Source of the DNA: Arthrobotrys musiformis
Lineage: Eukaryota > Ascomycota > Orbiliomycetes > Orbiliales > Orbiliaceae
Assembly (NCBI GenBank): GCA_036971715.1
Contig: JAVHJL010000001.1
Span: 2,790,001-2,854,000, forward strand
Direction of reading: 5' to 3'
Length of the DNA stretch: 64,000 nucleotides
Positions 45,975 through 59,392 of the stretch are shown piece after piece. The notes beneath the pieces were generated by a model. The model saw only the letters and a list, made by a program, of their open reading frames with translations. It was not told the origin of the DNA and did no database searches. The position numbers were made by a program, and so were the translations under genes. How positions within the stretch are numbered: position 1 is the first letter of the stretch; each line of letters starts with the position of its first letter.

Positions 45975-48900
45975 AGATATTTTAAAAATAATATAATATA
46001 ATTGTAAAAGATTTACAAATATAATGTAATCAATTTTAAACTCTGTATTAATTTACGACAACATGGATTTAATTTTCCTATAAGAATTGTAATTCTTAAA
46101 AGAAAATATTATAATTATATATTTAGGATTTAAACCAATTTTTTTAAATTTAAAAACTAACGAAACTAATAAAAATTGAAATAAAATAATTACTTTTATA
46201 AAAAAAAATTTACCCTATGAGATTATAAATTGGGAAGATTTAATTAAAGATAAAGATTGCCAGATAATTAATTTTAAATCAAATAAATTTAAGGAAATCA
46301 GATTTATTAATATTTATAATGAAAAACAACAAAATATGGAAAATAGTGAATATATAGTAAATTGATTTTTTAATAAGATCAAAGATTACTGTATTAAAAA
46401 AATATTATTAATTGAAGATTTTAATGCTTATTATTTTTTATAGAATCTTGAAATTAAATTTAATTTAAGAGTAGGAAAAATAATAGAGTTGATTAAAGAT
46501 AAAAATCTATAATTAATAAATAAAAATGGTATATTAACTTATTATAATGCTAGGAAAAATAATAAATCTGAATCCTCAATCATTAACCTATCTTTTGTAA
46601 TTATTAATTTAAAAAAATTAATTATAGATTGGAAAATAAATAAAAAAATTAATATAGGATTAGATCATAAAATAATCTTAATTAAAATAAAATCAAAAAA
46701 AAATGACTTAGTAGACAATCCTTTATCAACTAACAAATTTAATTAGAATAAAATTAATTGAGAAAACTTCGAAAAAGAATTATTAAATCTAAATAAAAAT
46801 CTAGATAAAAATAATTTATAAAAAAATCACCTTTTTTCATTTTATAAGAAAAGAAAAGATTTAGAAAATAATTTAAAAGTTGCAATATCTTTTTTTCAAA
46901 AAAATATAATTTTAGCAATAGAAAAATCTACACTAACTTTAAAAATAACACCAAAATCAAAAATTTGGTAGAATAAAGAAATTGAAAAAACAAGAAAAGA
47001 AATGTTGCAACAAAAAAAAACATGGAAATTAAATAGGACCCAATAAAATTAAAAACTATTTAAAATCAAAAGGAATAAATATTTTAGAGAAATTAGATTT
47101 TCCAAAGAAAAATCCTGGACTAATTTTCTAAAAAATGCAAAAAACAAAGAAATATTTTTAGCACTTAATTTTTCTAAACTTAGAAAAATCTAAAAAATGC
47201 TAAATTTAATTTATAAGGACAGTAATGCCCTTAATTTTGAAAATAAGGCAAAAATATTAAGAAAAGTGTTATTTCCAAAACCATTAAATTATATAAAAAC
47301 AATAAATCCATTATTACCAATAGAAATAACAATTAATAAAAAGTTAATTGAATGGAAAAAAATAAAAGATAGTAAAATCAAAAAAACTATCTTCTCATCT
47401 AATTCCAAAAAAGCACCAGGACCAGATGGAATTAATTTTTTATATTTAAAAAGAGCTTACGAAATTATATTGGAAAAATTTAATAATTTATTCAAACAAT
47501 TATTAAATTATAAGTATCATCTAATATACTTCAGAAAAACAATTGAAGCAATTTTACCTAAACTAAATAAACTTGATTATAATATTCCAAAAGCTTATAG
47601 AATTATTAATCTCCTAAATTATTTAGGGAAAATATTAGAAAAAATAATAGCAAGAAAAATAGCTTTCTTATCAGAAACTAATAAAATTCTAAATTTAGAA
47701 TAAATTGGAAGTAGAAAACAAAAATCTGCAATTGATGCAGCTTTATTATTAATTTATGATATAGAAATGGCTAATTCAGAAAAGTTAAAAATTTTTGTTT
47801 TATTTTTAGATGTTAAAGAAGCTTTTGATAATGTTTCAAAAGAAAAATTAATTAATACCTTAAAAGATATGAAGTTTCCCAAATAATTAATTTCATAAAT
47901 TAATAATTTTATATCCAAAAGATTAATTAAACTGGTCTTCAATGGACAAGTAAAAAAATTAAAACCAGTTGAAACTGGAATACCATAAGGTTTTTTAATA
48001 TCCCCAATTCTTTTTTTATTATATTTAACACCACTATTTAATTTATTAGAACAAAAAACGCCTTTTATTATTAAACCATTTTATATAAATGATTTGGCGT
48101 TAATTGCAACTAATAAAAAATAGAAACAAATATATATAAATTAAAAGAAACTGCAAAAATAGCCTTTAATTAAGCTATAAATAATATAATAGCTTTTAAT
48201 AACATAAAATCAGAGCTAATTCATTTTAAAACAAATTTAAAAAAGAAAAATAAATTTAAAAAATTAAATATTAAGCTACCAAATAGTACAATAATAAAAC
48301 TTATTAATAATATAAGGTAATTAAGTATATATTTTGATATAAAATTGAATTTTAAATATTATATTAAAATAAAAACAAGTATAGTAAATAAAATTTTAAA
48401 TTTTATTAAAATACTTGCTAATTCAGAAAAAAAATTTAAAACTAAAATAATAATATAATTATATAAAAGTTATATTTATTCTATTTCTGATTATAAGTCT
48501 GAAATATAATAAAAAAACCAAAAACAACAAAATATTTTAAAAGAATTTAAATTAATTTAAAATAAGATGTTAAGAAAAATAATAAAAAACTTCAAAATAA
48601 CTTTAATAAATATATTAGAAGTTAAGGCCTCTATTTTACCACTAGAAATAAGACTAAATAAGATATAAAAAAAATATGCCCTAAAATCCCTTTTTTTTAA
48701 TAAAAATTATCTAATAAAAAAGAAATCTCCAAAGTTATTCCTACCAGAATTTAATTTTGGAAAAAAAGAAACAAAACTAGGACCTTATTTAAAATAAAAT
48801 AAAAATAAAAAAGAAGGGGACAAAAAAGAATATACTTTTATACTGAATAGAATACTATTAAAAATTAATTTCTTAATAAATTTATATACAAAAATTAAGG

Positions 48901-50003
48901 AATTAAATATAAAATTCAATCCACCTTAGATTAAAAATAAAATTAATTTCCTCATAAATAATATACTTAAGGACTTAGAAGCAAAAAACTATAAAAATAA
49001 AAAAGAAATTGAACTAAATTCTAGGGAAAACTTATTTATTTATACAAACAGTTCTATGCTGGAAATAGAAAATAAAAATAATAAAAAAAAGAATAATAAA
49101 AATACAAAAGAAAAATCCTTAGGGGCTGGAATTTATAGAGAAATAGATAATAAATCTATTTTCGAAATTTATTTTAGTTTGGGAAAAAGTATGGAAGTAT
49201 ATGATACAGAATTAATTACTTTAAGGAAAAGATTCGAAAAATCCTTTAAAGTAATTAATAAAAATAAAAAAGTGAAGAATATTTATTTCTTCACCAACAA
49301 CCAGACTACAATAAAAAAATTACAAAACCTAAATTTAAAGCCTGGTCAGAAGACAACTTCAGAAATTTGGGATATGGCAAATGAATTAAATTCTAGAAAT
49401 ATTAACATATTTATAGAATAGATCCCAAATCACTCTGAAGTTATTAAAAATAAAAAGGCAGATTACTTAACCAAGAAAACTGCAAAAATAAAAAAGAAAA
49501 GCCTATTCAAGTCCTTCGCCTATTTAAAAAGAAAAATTAAAGAAAAGGACTTACTAGAATGGGAAGAAAAATATAAAAAATAAAAAAATAGGCCAAATTA
49601 TATTAATAAGCTAAAGTTAAAAAGAAATAAGATATTTACTAAGTTTAGTAATAATTTTGTTTCTTCTTTAACGCAACTGAGGACTGGGCATGGGTACTTT
49701 AACAGTTATTTATATAAAATTCCAAATTCTGGAATTTTAAATAAAAACTGTACATGCAGAAATAAGCCTCAAACACCAAAACACTTAATTATGGAATGCA
49801 AAATCTATAATGAAGAGAGAGAGGTGTTAAAAAGGAAACTCAAAAAAGCTAATAAACAATTAGATTATTACTTTTTATTATTTAATAATGAAGGTATGAT
49901 CTTTTTGGAAGAGTTCCTAAATAAAACAAATATTGCAAAAAGAAAATGCAATAAAAATCCTAAAAATGATTATTTCACAGGATGGGGAAATCTGGAAGTT
50001 TGA
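45967..50003 (+). pseudogene. LINE ORF2 (copy L)
   Basis: Large open pieces remain: 47197-47703 (168 codons, RT with KAPGPDGINF), 49056-49421 (RNase H with MEVYDTELI; first Asp changed to Asn) and 49791-50003 (last 70 codons, equal to the intact copy). Stops elsewhere make it inactive. Confidence 0.82.
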
Positions 50004-50320
50004 AAAAATGAAAAGGTTCCGGAAATGAGATATATCATTTTAATATTACATCAAAGTGGATGGGTAAGAACAACAGATATACGACATTGTTCTTTTAATG
50101 GGAAAAAAGAAGAAAGAGACAAAAAGGGTTAGAAGGAACCTCAAAAAAACAAAAAAAAAAACAAAAATAAAAATAAAAACAAAAAACAAAAATAAAAAAT
50201 GATTTTATGTAGTTTTCATTTTTAATGAGGAGCGAAAATCATGTATTTTAATTTCTTTTCCTTCATTCCGCCATAACCGAAAGGTTGCATGCGTGTATGA
50301 TAAATAATAATAATAATAAT

Positions 50321-52381
50321 TTATATTTGTTTTATTTAAAAACTCTAAAAAAAAAATACTAAAAAAAAGTTTTCAATTATCATCTTATTAAAATTTATTA
50401 TTAAATAAATCAAGGTTATGATGGTAGTCTTTGAATACTTTAGAAATAATATACTAATAATAATATTAATATTTATTTTAATTATTAAATTCCTAAATTT
50501 AAATTCCTTTAATAAAATAAAATTATATAAATTAAAAAAACTTTCTAACATAATTTAATAATAAATATAAAAGAAAAGTTATTAAATTTGTTATATTAAA
50601 AAAAAATAATATATGTTGTTAATTTTTTTAAAGGAAATTTAATAAAATTAGTTTTTAATAAATATAATATAGATAATAAAATATAAAGTTAAAATATATA
50701 TATTAAATTTATTATATAATTTAAAAAAGCTTTTAATAATTTAAATTTTGCAAAAATAATAAAATAAAAATTATAAAATTTTAAATAAATTAATAAATTT
50801 TTTTTTATATATTTTATAGAATTTAAATATTTTATAAAATGGTTTTAATTATAATAATACTACTTAAATTACTTATTTATAATATAGATTATATATTAAA
50901 ATTAAAGAATTTTTAATTATTAAAAATATTTTTTTAAAAATTTTAATAATTTTATTATTATTTATTAATATTTTAATAATAATTAGTAAATTTTAAATAC
51001 AAAAAAAAATTTTAAAGTTTTACAAATACTAAATTCTAAAAAAAGAATATTATTATTATTATTTTAATATTTAAAACATTTATCAAACTTAATAATTTTA
51101 TATTATAAATATAAAAAAATAGCTATTTTAAATTTAAATTTATAAATTAATTCATAAATAATATTAAAAAATATTTAACCTAAAAAAAAAAAGATTAAAA
51201 ACAAATTTAAAAATTATATTTTTATTATAAAAAAAATAATTATTTTACTAATAATTATTTTAATAAAAAATTTAATAAAATTTTAATTAATAAATTTTAT
51301 ATAATTTTTATATAATATAAAATTAAAATATTTAAAAATTAATTTATAAAAAAATTTAAAATAAAATAATATTTAAAATAAAATATTATTAATATAAAAA
51401 TACTAAAAAAAAATCGAAAAAAAAATAATATTTAACTATAAAATATAATATATAGTAAAACAAAAAATATATTATTACTTTAAATATTTAAAAATTTTAA
51501 AAAATATTATAAATTTTTTTTATATTTTAAAATTTATATTCTTATTTAAATTTTAAAAATATTAAAATATTATTTAAATTATATATTAAAATTTTTATTA
51601 TTTTATATTTTTATTTTTAAAAATTTGTTAATATTTTTGTATATTTAAATAATAATAATATAGGAATATATATAAATCATAAATTTATAATGAAAAATAA
51701 TTTTTTAATTTATTTTAAAAAATTTTTTAAATTTATAAAATATTTTAATAAAATTAAAAAATTAGTTAAAAAATTATAATTAAAAAATTTATTAAATTTT
51801 TTAAAGAATTTTAAAATCTAATAAAAAAATTTTTTTTTAAAAAAAAAAAAATATACTACTACCAAGAAAAAAAATATATATAAAATTTTTTATTATTTTA
51901 AATATTAAACTAATTTAAAAATTAATATAATTAATAAATAAAGAACATTTTAAAATTTTAAAAATATAGATTAACAAATATATAATTAAAAAATTTATTT
52001 AAAAATTTAATAGTTTATAAAAAATATTAATTATTTTGTTTTAAAAAAAAAATAATAGTCTTTAATTCTATATAAATTAAAAAATTTTGATATTATTATT
52101 ATTAGAAATTAATGTTTTTTATTTTAAATTAATAAAATTTTAAATTATTTTAAAAAAACTAAGTATTTTATACAACTAAATATTTATAGTATATACAATT
52201 ATATTAAAATAATTAAAGAAAATAAAAAAAAATAGTTTTCCATATTTAATATAGATATTTTAAATTTTAAATAATATATTTTAGATTAATAAATACTTTT
52301 ATTATTTTTTAAACATATATTAATAAAATTTTATAATTATTTTTAAATAAATTTTATATAATCTATATTGATGATATTTAT
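50321..52381 (+). pseudogene. Gypsy remnant: gag through reverse transcriptase
   Basis: 50321-51380 aligns with the gag remnant at 11985-13040 (same KLKK/NNKY and LVFNKY landmarks, more decayed). Toward 52290-52380 the translation through stops gives YINK, then IIYIDDIYI, the YIDDI active site of a Gypsy reverse transcriptase, and there LINE copy N cuts it off. Protease lies somewhere between; I could not place it. No frame is open. Confidence 0.6.
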
Positions 52382-52695
52382 ATTATTATTATTATTATTA
52401 TTTATCATACACACATGCAACCTTTCGGTTATGGCGGAATGAAGGAAAAGAAATTAAAATACATGATTTTCGCTCCTCATTAAAAATGAAAACTACATAA
52501 AATCATTTTTTATTTTTGTTTTTTGTTTTTATTTTTATTTTTGTTTTTTGTTTTTTGAGGTTCCTTCTAACCCTTTTTATCTCTTTCTTCTTTTTTCTTA
52601 TTAAAAGAATAATGTTGTATATCTATTATTCTTACCCATTTACTTTGATGTAATATTACAATGATATATCTTATTTTTGGAATCTTTTTATTTTT

Positions 52696-55600
52696 TTAAA
52701 TTTTTAGATTTCTCTATCTTGTGAAATAATCATTTTTAGGATTTTTATTGTATTTTTTTTTTGTAATATTTGTTTTATTTAGGAACTCTTCTAAAAAGAT
52801 CATACCTTCATTATTAAATAATAAAAAGTAATAATTTAATTATTTATTAGCTTTTTTAAATTTCCTTTTTAATATTTTTTTTTTTTATTATAGATTTTAT
52901 ATTTTATAATTAAGTGTTTTAATATTTGAGGCTTATTTCTGCATATACAATTTTTATTTAAAATTCCAGAATTTGGAATTTTATATAAATAATTGTTAAA
53001 GTACCCAGTCTTTAGTTAAATTAAAGTAGAAACAAAATTATTATTAAACTTAGTAAATATCTTATTTCTTTTTAACTTTGGCTTATTAATATAATTTAGC
53101 TTGTTTTTTTGTTTTTTATATCTTTCTTCTTATTCTAGTAAGTCCTTTTCTTTAATTTTTCTTTTTAAATAAGCAAAAGACTTGAATAAGCTTTTCTTTT
53201 TTATTTTTGTAATTTTTTTGGTTAAGTAATCTGCCTTTTTATTTCTAACAACTTTAGAATGATTTAAAACTTATTCTATAAATATATTAATATTTCTAAA
53301 ATTTAATTCATTTATTATATCCTAAATTTCTGAAGTTGTTTTTTGACCAAATTTTAAATTTAGGTTTTGTAATTTTTTTATTATAGCCTAGTTGTTGGTA
53401 AAGAAATAAATATTCTTTACTTTTTTATTTTTATTAATTACTTTAAAGGATTTTTCGAATTTTTTCCTTAAAGCAATTAATTCTGTATTATATACTTTTA
53501 TACTTTTTCCCAAATTAAAATAAATTTCGAAAATAGATTTATTATTTATTTCTTTATAAATTCTAGCTTCTAAGGATTTTTCTTTTTTATTTTTATTATT
53601 CTTTTTTTTATTTTTATTTTCTATTTCCAGCATAGAATTGTTTGTATAAATAAGTAAGTTTTCCTTAGAATTTAATTTAACTTCTTTTTTATTTTTATAA
53701 TTTTCTGCTTCTAAATCCTTAAATACGTTATTTATAAAAAAATTAATTTTATTTTTAATCTAAAATAAATTGAATTTTATATTTAATTTTTTAATTTTTG
53801 TACATAAATTTATTAAGAAATTAATTTTTAATAATATTTTATTTAGTATAAAGGTATATTCTTTTTTATTTCTTTTATTTTTATTTTTATTTTATTTTAA
53901 ATAAAATCCCAATCCTATTTCCTTTCTTCCAAAATTAAATTCTAATAGAAATAATTCTGGAAATCTCTTTTTTATTAAATAATTCTTATTAAGAAAAAGA
54001 AATCTTAGGGTATACCTTCTTTATATCCCATTTAATCTTATTTCTAATAGTAAAATAGAGACCTCAACTTTTAATATATTTATTAAAATTATTTTAAAAC
54101 CTCCTATTATTTTTCTCAATATCTTATTTTAAATTAATTTAAATTTTTTCAAAATATTTTATTATTTTTAGTTTTTTTACCATATTTCAAACCCATAGTC
54201 AAAAATAGAATAAATATAGTTTTTATACAATTATATTATCGCTTTAATTTTAAGTCCTTTTTCTAAATTAGTAAGTTAATAAAATCTAAAATTTTATTTA
54301 CTACATTTATTTTTATTTTAATATAATATTTAAAATTTAATCTTAAATCAAAATATATACCTAACTACTTTATATTATTAGTAAATTTTATTATTATATT
54401 ATTTAATAATTTAATATTTAATTTCTTAAATTCATTTTTCTTTTTTAAATTTATTTTAAAATAAATTAACTCTGATTTTATATCATCAAAAGCTACTGTA
54501 TTATCTATAACCCAATTAAAGGCTATTTTTGCAAATTTTTTTAATTTATATATATTTGTTTTTATTTTTTTATTAATTGTAATTAATGCTAAATTATTTA
54601 TATAAGATAGTTTAATAATAAAAAACATTTTTTGTTCTAATAAATTAAATAATAGTATTAAATATAATAGAAAAAGAATTAGAAATATTAAAGAATTTTG
54701 TAATATTCCAGTTTTAACTGGTTTTAATTTTTCTATTTGTCCATCGAAGGTTAGTTTAATTAATCTTTTAAACATAAAATTATTAATCTATAAAATCAAT
54801 TATTTAGGAAACTTCATATCTTCTAAAGTATTAATTAACCTTTTTTTTAAAATATTATTAAAAGTCTCTTTAATGTCTAAAAATAAAACAGAAAATTTTA
54901 ACTTTTCTAAATTAATTATTTCTATATTATAAACTAATAACAAAATTACATTAATTATAGATTTTTATTTTCTACTTTTAATTTATTCTAAATTTAGAAT
55001 TTTATTAGTTTTTAATAAGAAAGCTATTCTTCTTATTATTATTTTTTCTAATATTTTTCTTAAATAATTTAAGAAATTAATAATTTTGTAAATTTTTAAA
55101 ATATTATAATCAAGTTTATTTAGTTTAGGTAAAATTGTTTTAATTATTTCTTTAAAGTATATTAAATAGTATTTATAATTTAATAATTATTTAAATAAAT
55201 TATTAAATTTTTTTAATATAATTTTATAAATTTTTTTTAAATACAAAAAATTAATTCTATCTAATCCTAATACTTTTTTAGAATTAGATAAGAAGATAGT
55301 TTCTTTAATTTTACTATTTTTTATTTTTTTCTATTTAATTAACTTTTTATTAATTGTTATTTTTATTAGTAATAATAGATTTATTATTTTTATATAATTT
55401 AGTAATTTTAGAAATAATGCTTTTCTTAATATTTTTGTTTTATTTTTAAAATTAAAGGCATTATTATTTTTATAAATTAGATTTAGCATTTTTTGGATTT
55501 TTCTAAATTTAGAAAAATTAAGTATTAAAAATATTTCTTTATTTTTTGTATTTTTTAAAAAATTAGTCCAGGATTTCTTCTTAAAAAATCTAATTTCTTT

Positions 55601-56718
55601 AAAATATTTATTCCTTTCAATTTTAAATAGTTCCCAATTTTATTAGGTTTTATTTAATTTCCATATCTTTTTTTATTATAATATCTTTTTTTTTATTTTT
55701 TCAATTTCTTTATTTTATCAAATTTTTGATTTTGGTGTTATTTTTAAAGTTAATATAAATCTTTCTACTACCAAAATTATATTTTTTTTGAAAAAGAAAT
55801 ATTATAACTTTTAAATTATTTTCTAAATCTTCTCTTTTCTTATAAAATGAAAAAAGGTGATTTTTTCATAAATTATTTTTATCTAGATTTTTATCTAAAT
55901 TTAATAATTCTTTTTCAAAGTTTTCCTAATTAATTTTATTCCAATTAAATTTGTTAGCTAACAAAGAGTTGTTTATTAAATCATTTTTTTTTAGTTTTAT
56001 TTTAATTGAGATTACTTTATGATCTAATCCTATATCAATTTTTTCATCTATTTTCCAATCTATAATTAATTTTTTTAAATTAATAATTGCAAAAAATAGG
56101 TCAATAATTAAGGATTCAGATTTATTATTTTTTTTAGTATTATAATAAGTTAATATGCTATTTTTATTTATTAATTGTAGATTTTATTTTTGATTAATTT
56201 TATTATTTTTCCTGTTTTTAAATTAAATTTAATTTCAGAGTTTTATAAAAAATAATAAGTATTAAAATCTCTAATTAATAATGTTTTTTGGTGTAGTAAT
56301 CTTTAATCTTATTAAAGAATCGATTTATTGTATATTTACTATTTTCTGTATTTTGTTGTTTTTCGTTGTAGATATTAATAAATCTGATTTTCCTAAATTT
56401 ATTTGATTTAAAATTAATTATCTGATAGTTTTTATTTTTAATTAAATTTTTTTGGTTTGTGATTTTGTAAAATAAATTCTTTTTTATAAAAGTAATTATT
56501 TTATTTTAATTTTTGTTGATTTTGTTGGTTTTTGGGTTTGAAAAAATTGGTTTAAACTTTGGGTGTGTAATTGTAGTATTTTCCTTTGAAAATTATAGTT
56601 CTTATAGGAAAATTAAATCTGTGTTGTTGTAAATTAATGTAAAATTTAAAATTGATTGTATTATATTTGTAGATTTTTTATAATTATGTTGTATTATTTT
56701 TAAAATATTTTTATTCAT
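52696..56718 (-). pseudogene. LINE ORF2 (copy N)
   Basis: Stop changed from TGA to TAA. Open pieces: 54365-54775 (136 codons across the RT active site, which reads YINNL instead of YIDDL) and 53388-53633 (RNase H part). Inactive. Confidence 0.8.
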
Positions 56719-57856
56719 TTAAGGTGATATTTTGTTTTTTGTTTTTAGAATATAAGGAATTTTTTGCCCTATATTTTCCTTTATAATTAATATATTTATA
56801 TTTTATATGGTTATAGGACTTTTTATTTTTTTGGTATATATTATATAAATGATTAATTGTTTTGTATTTTTTAGTACAAATTTTGCAGGCTGATTTATTT
56901 CTGTAATTTAATATATAGTAACCAGTTTTTTGATAATTTATATATTTATTATTTTTAAAGAATTTAATATATTTTTCTGTTTTGAGTTTTTCATTTTTTA
57001 GAAAAATATATCTTCTGTTTTGTATTTTTATTATTTTTATTTTTATTTTTATGGTAATTACTATAGAAGATAATTTCTTTCCTTTTAATTTTTCTTTTTT
57101 AATCAATTATTTTGGATTTTTAACCAATTTAATTATATTATCTATTTCTACTTTTTTTTTAAGATCTTCTATTTTTTAATTTTTAGAAATTCTGTGTACA
57201 ATTAAGAACTTCTAGCTCTTTATTTTAGAAGATTTCTGTATGTATTCATTTATTTTAATAAATTTTTAATAGATTTTTTTTTTATATTCCAGAATATTTT
57301 CTTTTTTGGTGTTCTTATAGGTAATTAAAATTAGATTTCCTTTTGGATTTAAAGAAATCCTAGAAATAATTAATTCTAAATTATTAAGCTTCTTTTTGAG
57401 AATTTTATTTATTTTTTTTTAAAGATATTTAGTTTTTGGGTGGGAAATTCCATAGTATTTCTAAAAATAATTAACCTTTATTGGTTAATTGATATTTATA
57501 GATTTTGTAGATTTTGTATTTTATGCGTTTTTTAGTGTTTTTGGGTTATTTCCTATTTTTTCAATGTTTTTGATATTTTCTAGGCGATTTAAGCATATAT
57601 CTCTTTTATATTATTTCTCTCCAACTTTCTTATTTTTTGCTTTAGATTTTTTACTTTTTGTACTCTTTTTTTTAAAAAATTATTCAATTTTTTAATTTCC
57701 AAAAATAGATTTTCTTTATTTATTTCTTCCTTTAAATCAATTATATTTACTAATATTTGTTTTCTTTGTCTTTTTTTGTGGTAAACAGGTTTAAAACCCT
57801 ATATTACTTACTAATACTAGTTTATCTAAAGATAAACTAATTAGTATATTTTTTAT
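56711..57856 (-). pseudogene. LINE ORF1 (copy N)
   Basis: Start changed to ATA at 57856. The C-terminal 131 codons (57106-56711) are open and show the zinc knuckles with Cys-to-Tyr changes (INYQKTGYYILNY), exactly TGC/TGT to TAC/TAT. Confidence 0.78.
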
Positions 57857-58099
57857 TTTTAAAACTAATCTTTAAAAGGTTTAATTTAAATTAAGCGAGA
57901 AATCTTTTTTTTATATAATAGATAATCGCAAATATTTTATATTTTTATATTATGATTATTTTTTATCAATTTTTGTATGCTTTTTTACTTTGTAGTATTT
58001 TTGATCAATTTTTTCTGCTCTTTTGATTGGTGTACTTTTATTTGGTTTTGGATACTCCGTTCAAAAGTTATGGGGGGTCGGTATTTTCGAAGTTCGTTT

Positions 58100-58131
58100 T
58101 CTAAAATAATATTTTAAAATTTATATTAATT
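58100..58131. other. Junction filler between two LINEs
   Basis: About 30 bases of AT sequence between the 5' end of copy N and the truncated 5' end of copy P. Origin unclear. Confidence 0.4.
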
Positions 58132-58239
58132 ATTAATAATTATGATATAAAAATATAAAAATATTTGTGATTGTTTATTATACAAAAAAGGGTTTTTTTG
58201 CTTAATTTAAACTAAACCTTTTAAAAATTAGTTTTAAAA

Positions 58240-59392
58240 ATGGAGAACATACCAACTAGTTTATTTTTAAATAAACTAATATTAGTGATATAGGATTTTA
58301 AACCTATTCACCATAAAAAAAGACAAAGAAGATAGGTATCAATAAATACAATTAATTTAAGGGAAGAAATAAATAAAAAAGATCTATTTCTAAAAATTAA
58401 AAAATTAAATGATTTTCTAAAAAAAAAAAATACAAAAAGTAGAAGATCTAAAGTAGAAAATAAGAGAGTTGGAGAGAAATAACACAAAAAAGATATATGC
58501 TCAAATCACCCAAAAAACATCAAGAACACCAAAAAAACAGGAAATAACCCAAAAACACCAAAAAACGCATAAAATACAAAATCTACAAAATCCATAAAAT
58601 TCAAAAATATCAATTAACTAACAAAAGTTAATTATTCCCAAAAATATTACAGAATTTCCCACCCAAAAATTAAATATCTTCAGAAAAAAAATAAATAAAA
58701 TTCTTAAAAAAAAGCCTAACAACCCAGAATTAATTATTTCTAAAATTTTTTTAAATCCAAAAGGAAATCTAATTTTAATTACCTATAAGAATATTAAAAA
58801 AAAAGATATTCTAAAATACAAAAAAAAAATCTATCAAAAACTCATCAAAATAAACAAACACATACAAAAAACTTCCAAAATAAAAAACTAGGGATTCTTA
58901 ATTATACACAGGATTTCTAAAAATCAAAAAATAAAAAATCTCAAAAAAAAAGTGGAAACAGACAACACAATCAAATTGGTTAAAAATCCAAAATAATTAA
59001 TTAAAGAAGAAAAATTAGAAAAGAAGAAATTCTCTTCTATAGTAATTGCTATAAAAACAAAAATGGAGGTAATAAAAACACAAAATAGAGGATATATTTT
59101 TCTAAAAAGTAAAAAATTCAAAACAGAAAGATATATTAAATTTTTTAGAAATAATAGATGTACAAATTGTTAAAAAATTGGCTACTATGTATTAAATTAT
59201 AGAAATGAATTAATTTACAAAATTTGTGCTAAAAAATATAAAACAATTAATTATTTATATAATATATACTAGGAAAATAAAAAATCCTGTGACTATATAA
59301 AATATAAATGTATTAATTATGGAGGAGAATATAGAGCAAAAAATTTCTTATATCCTAAAAACAAAAAACAAAATATTATTTTAAATGAATAG
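58240..59392 (+). pseudogene. LINE ORF1 (copy P)
   Basis: ATG (MENIPTS) and the ATGAATAG overlap are kept, while stops and a frameshifting A run near 58430 break the frame. Confidence 0.75.

Larger units (their letters stand above)
44583..50320 (+). mobile_element. LINE copy L, full length, RIP-damaged with an intact-like 3' end
   Basis: Starts AACTTCGAAAATACCGACCC (a few bases shorter than the AAACGAAC of other copies) and ends with hairpin and (TAA)n at 50270-50320. Length 5.74 kb. The interior has dense transitions, but from about 49300 to the end it is nearly identical to the intact copy. The flanks do not show an obvious target duplication. Confidence 0.9.
52382..58099 (-). mobile_element. 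LINE copy N, full length, RIP-damaged
   Basis: (TAA)n tail and hairpin at 52382-52440 (one CG-to-CA change), 5' end AAACGAAC at 58099. About 5.72 kb. Interior mutated on both strands; 3'-terminal ~180 bp almost clean. Confidence 0.9.

Noticed and set aside
50345..50551. Minus-strand frame of 68 codons
   Set aside because: Lies antisense over a Gypsy gag remnant; no similarity to any family can be seen.
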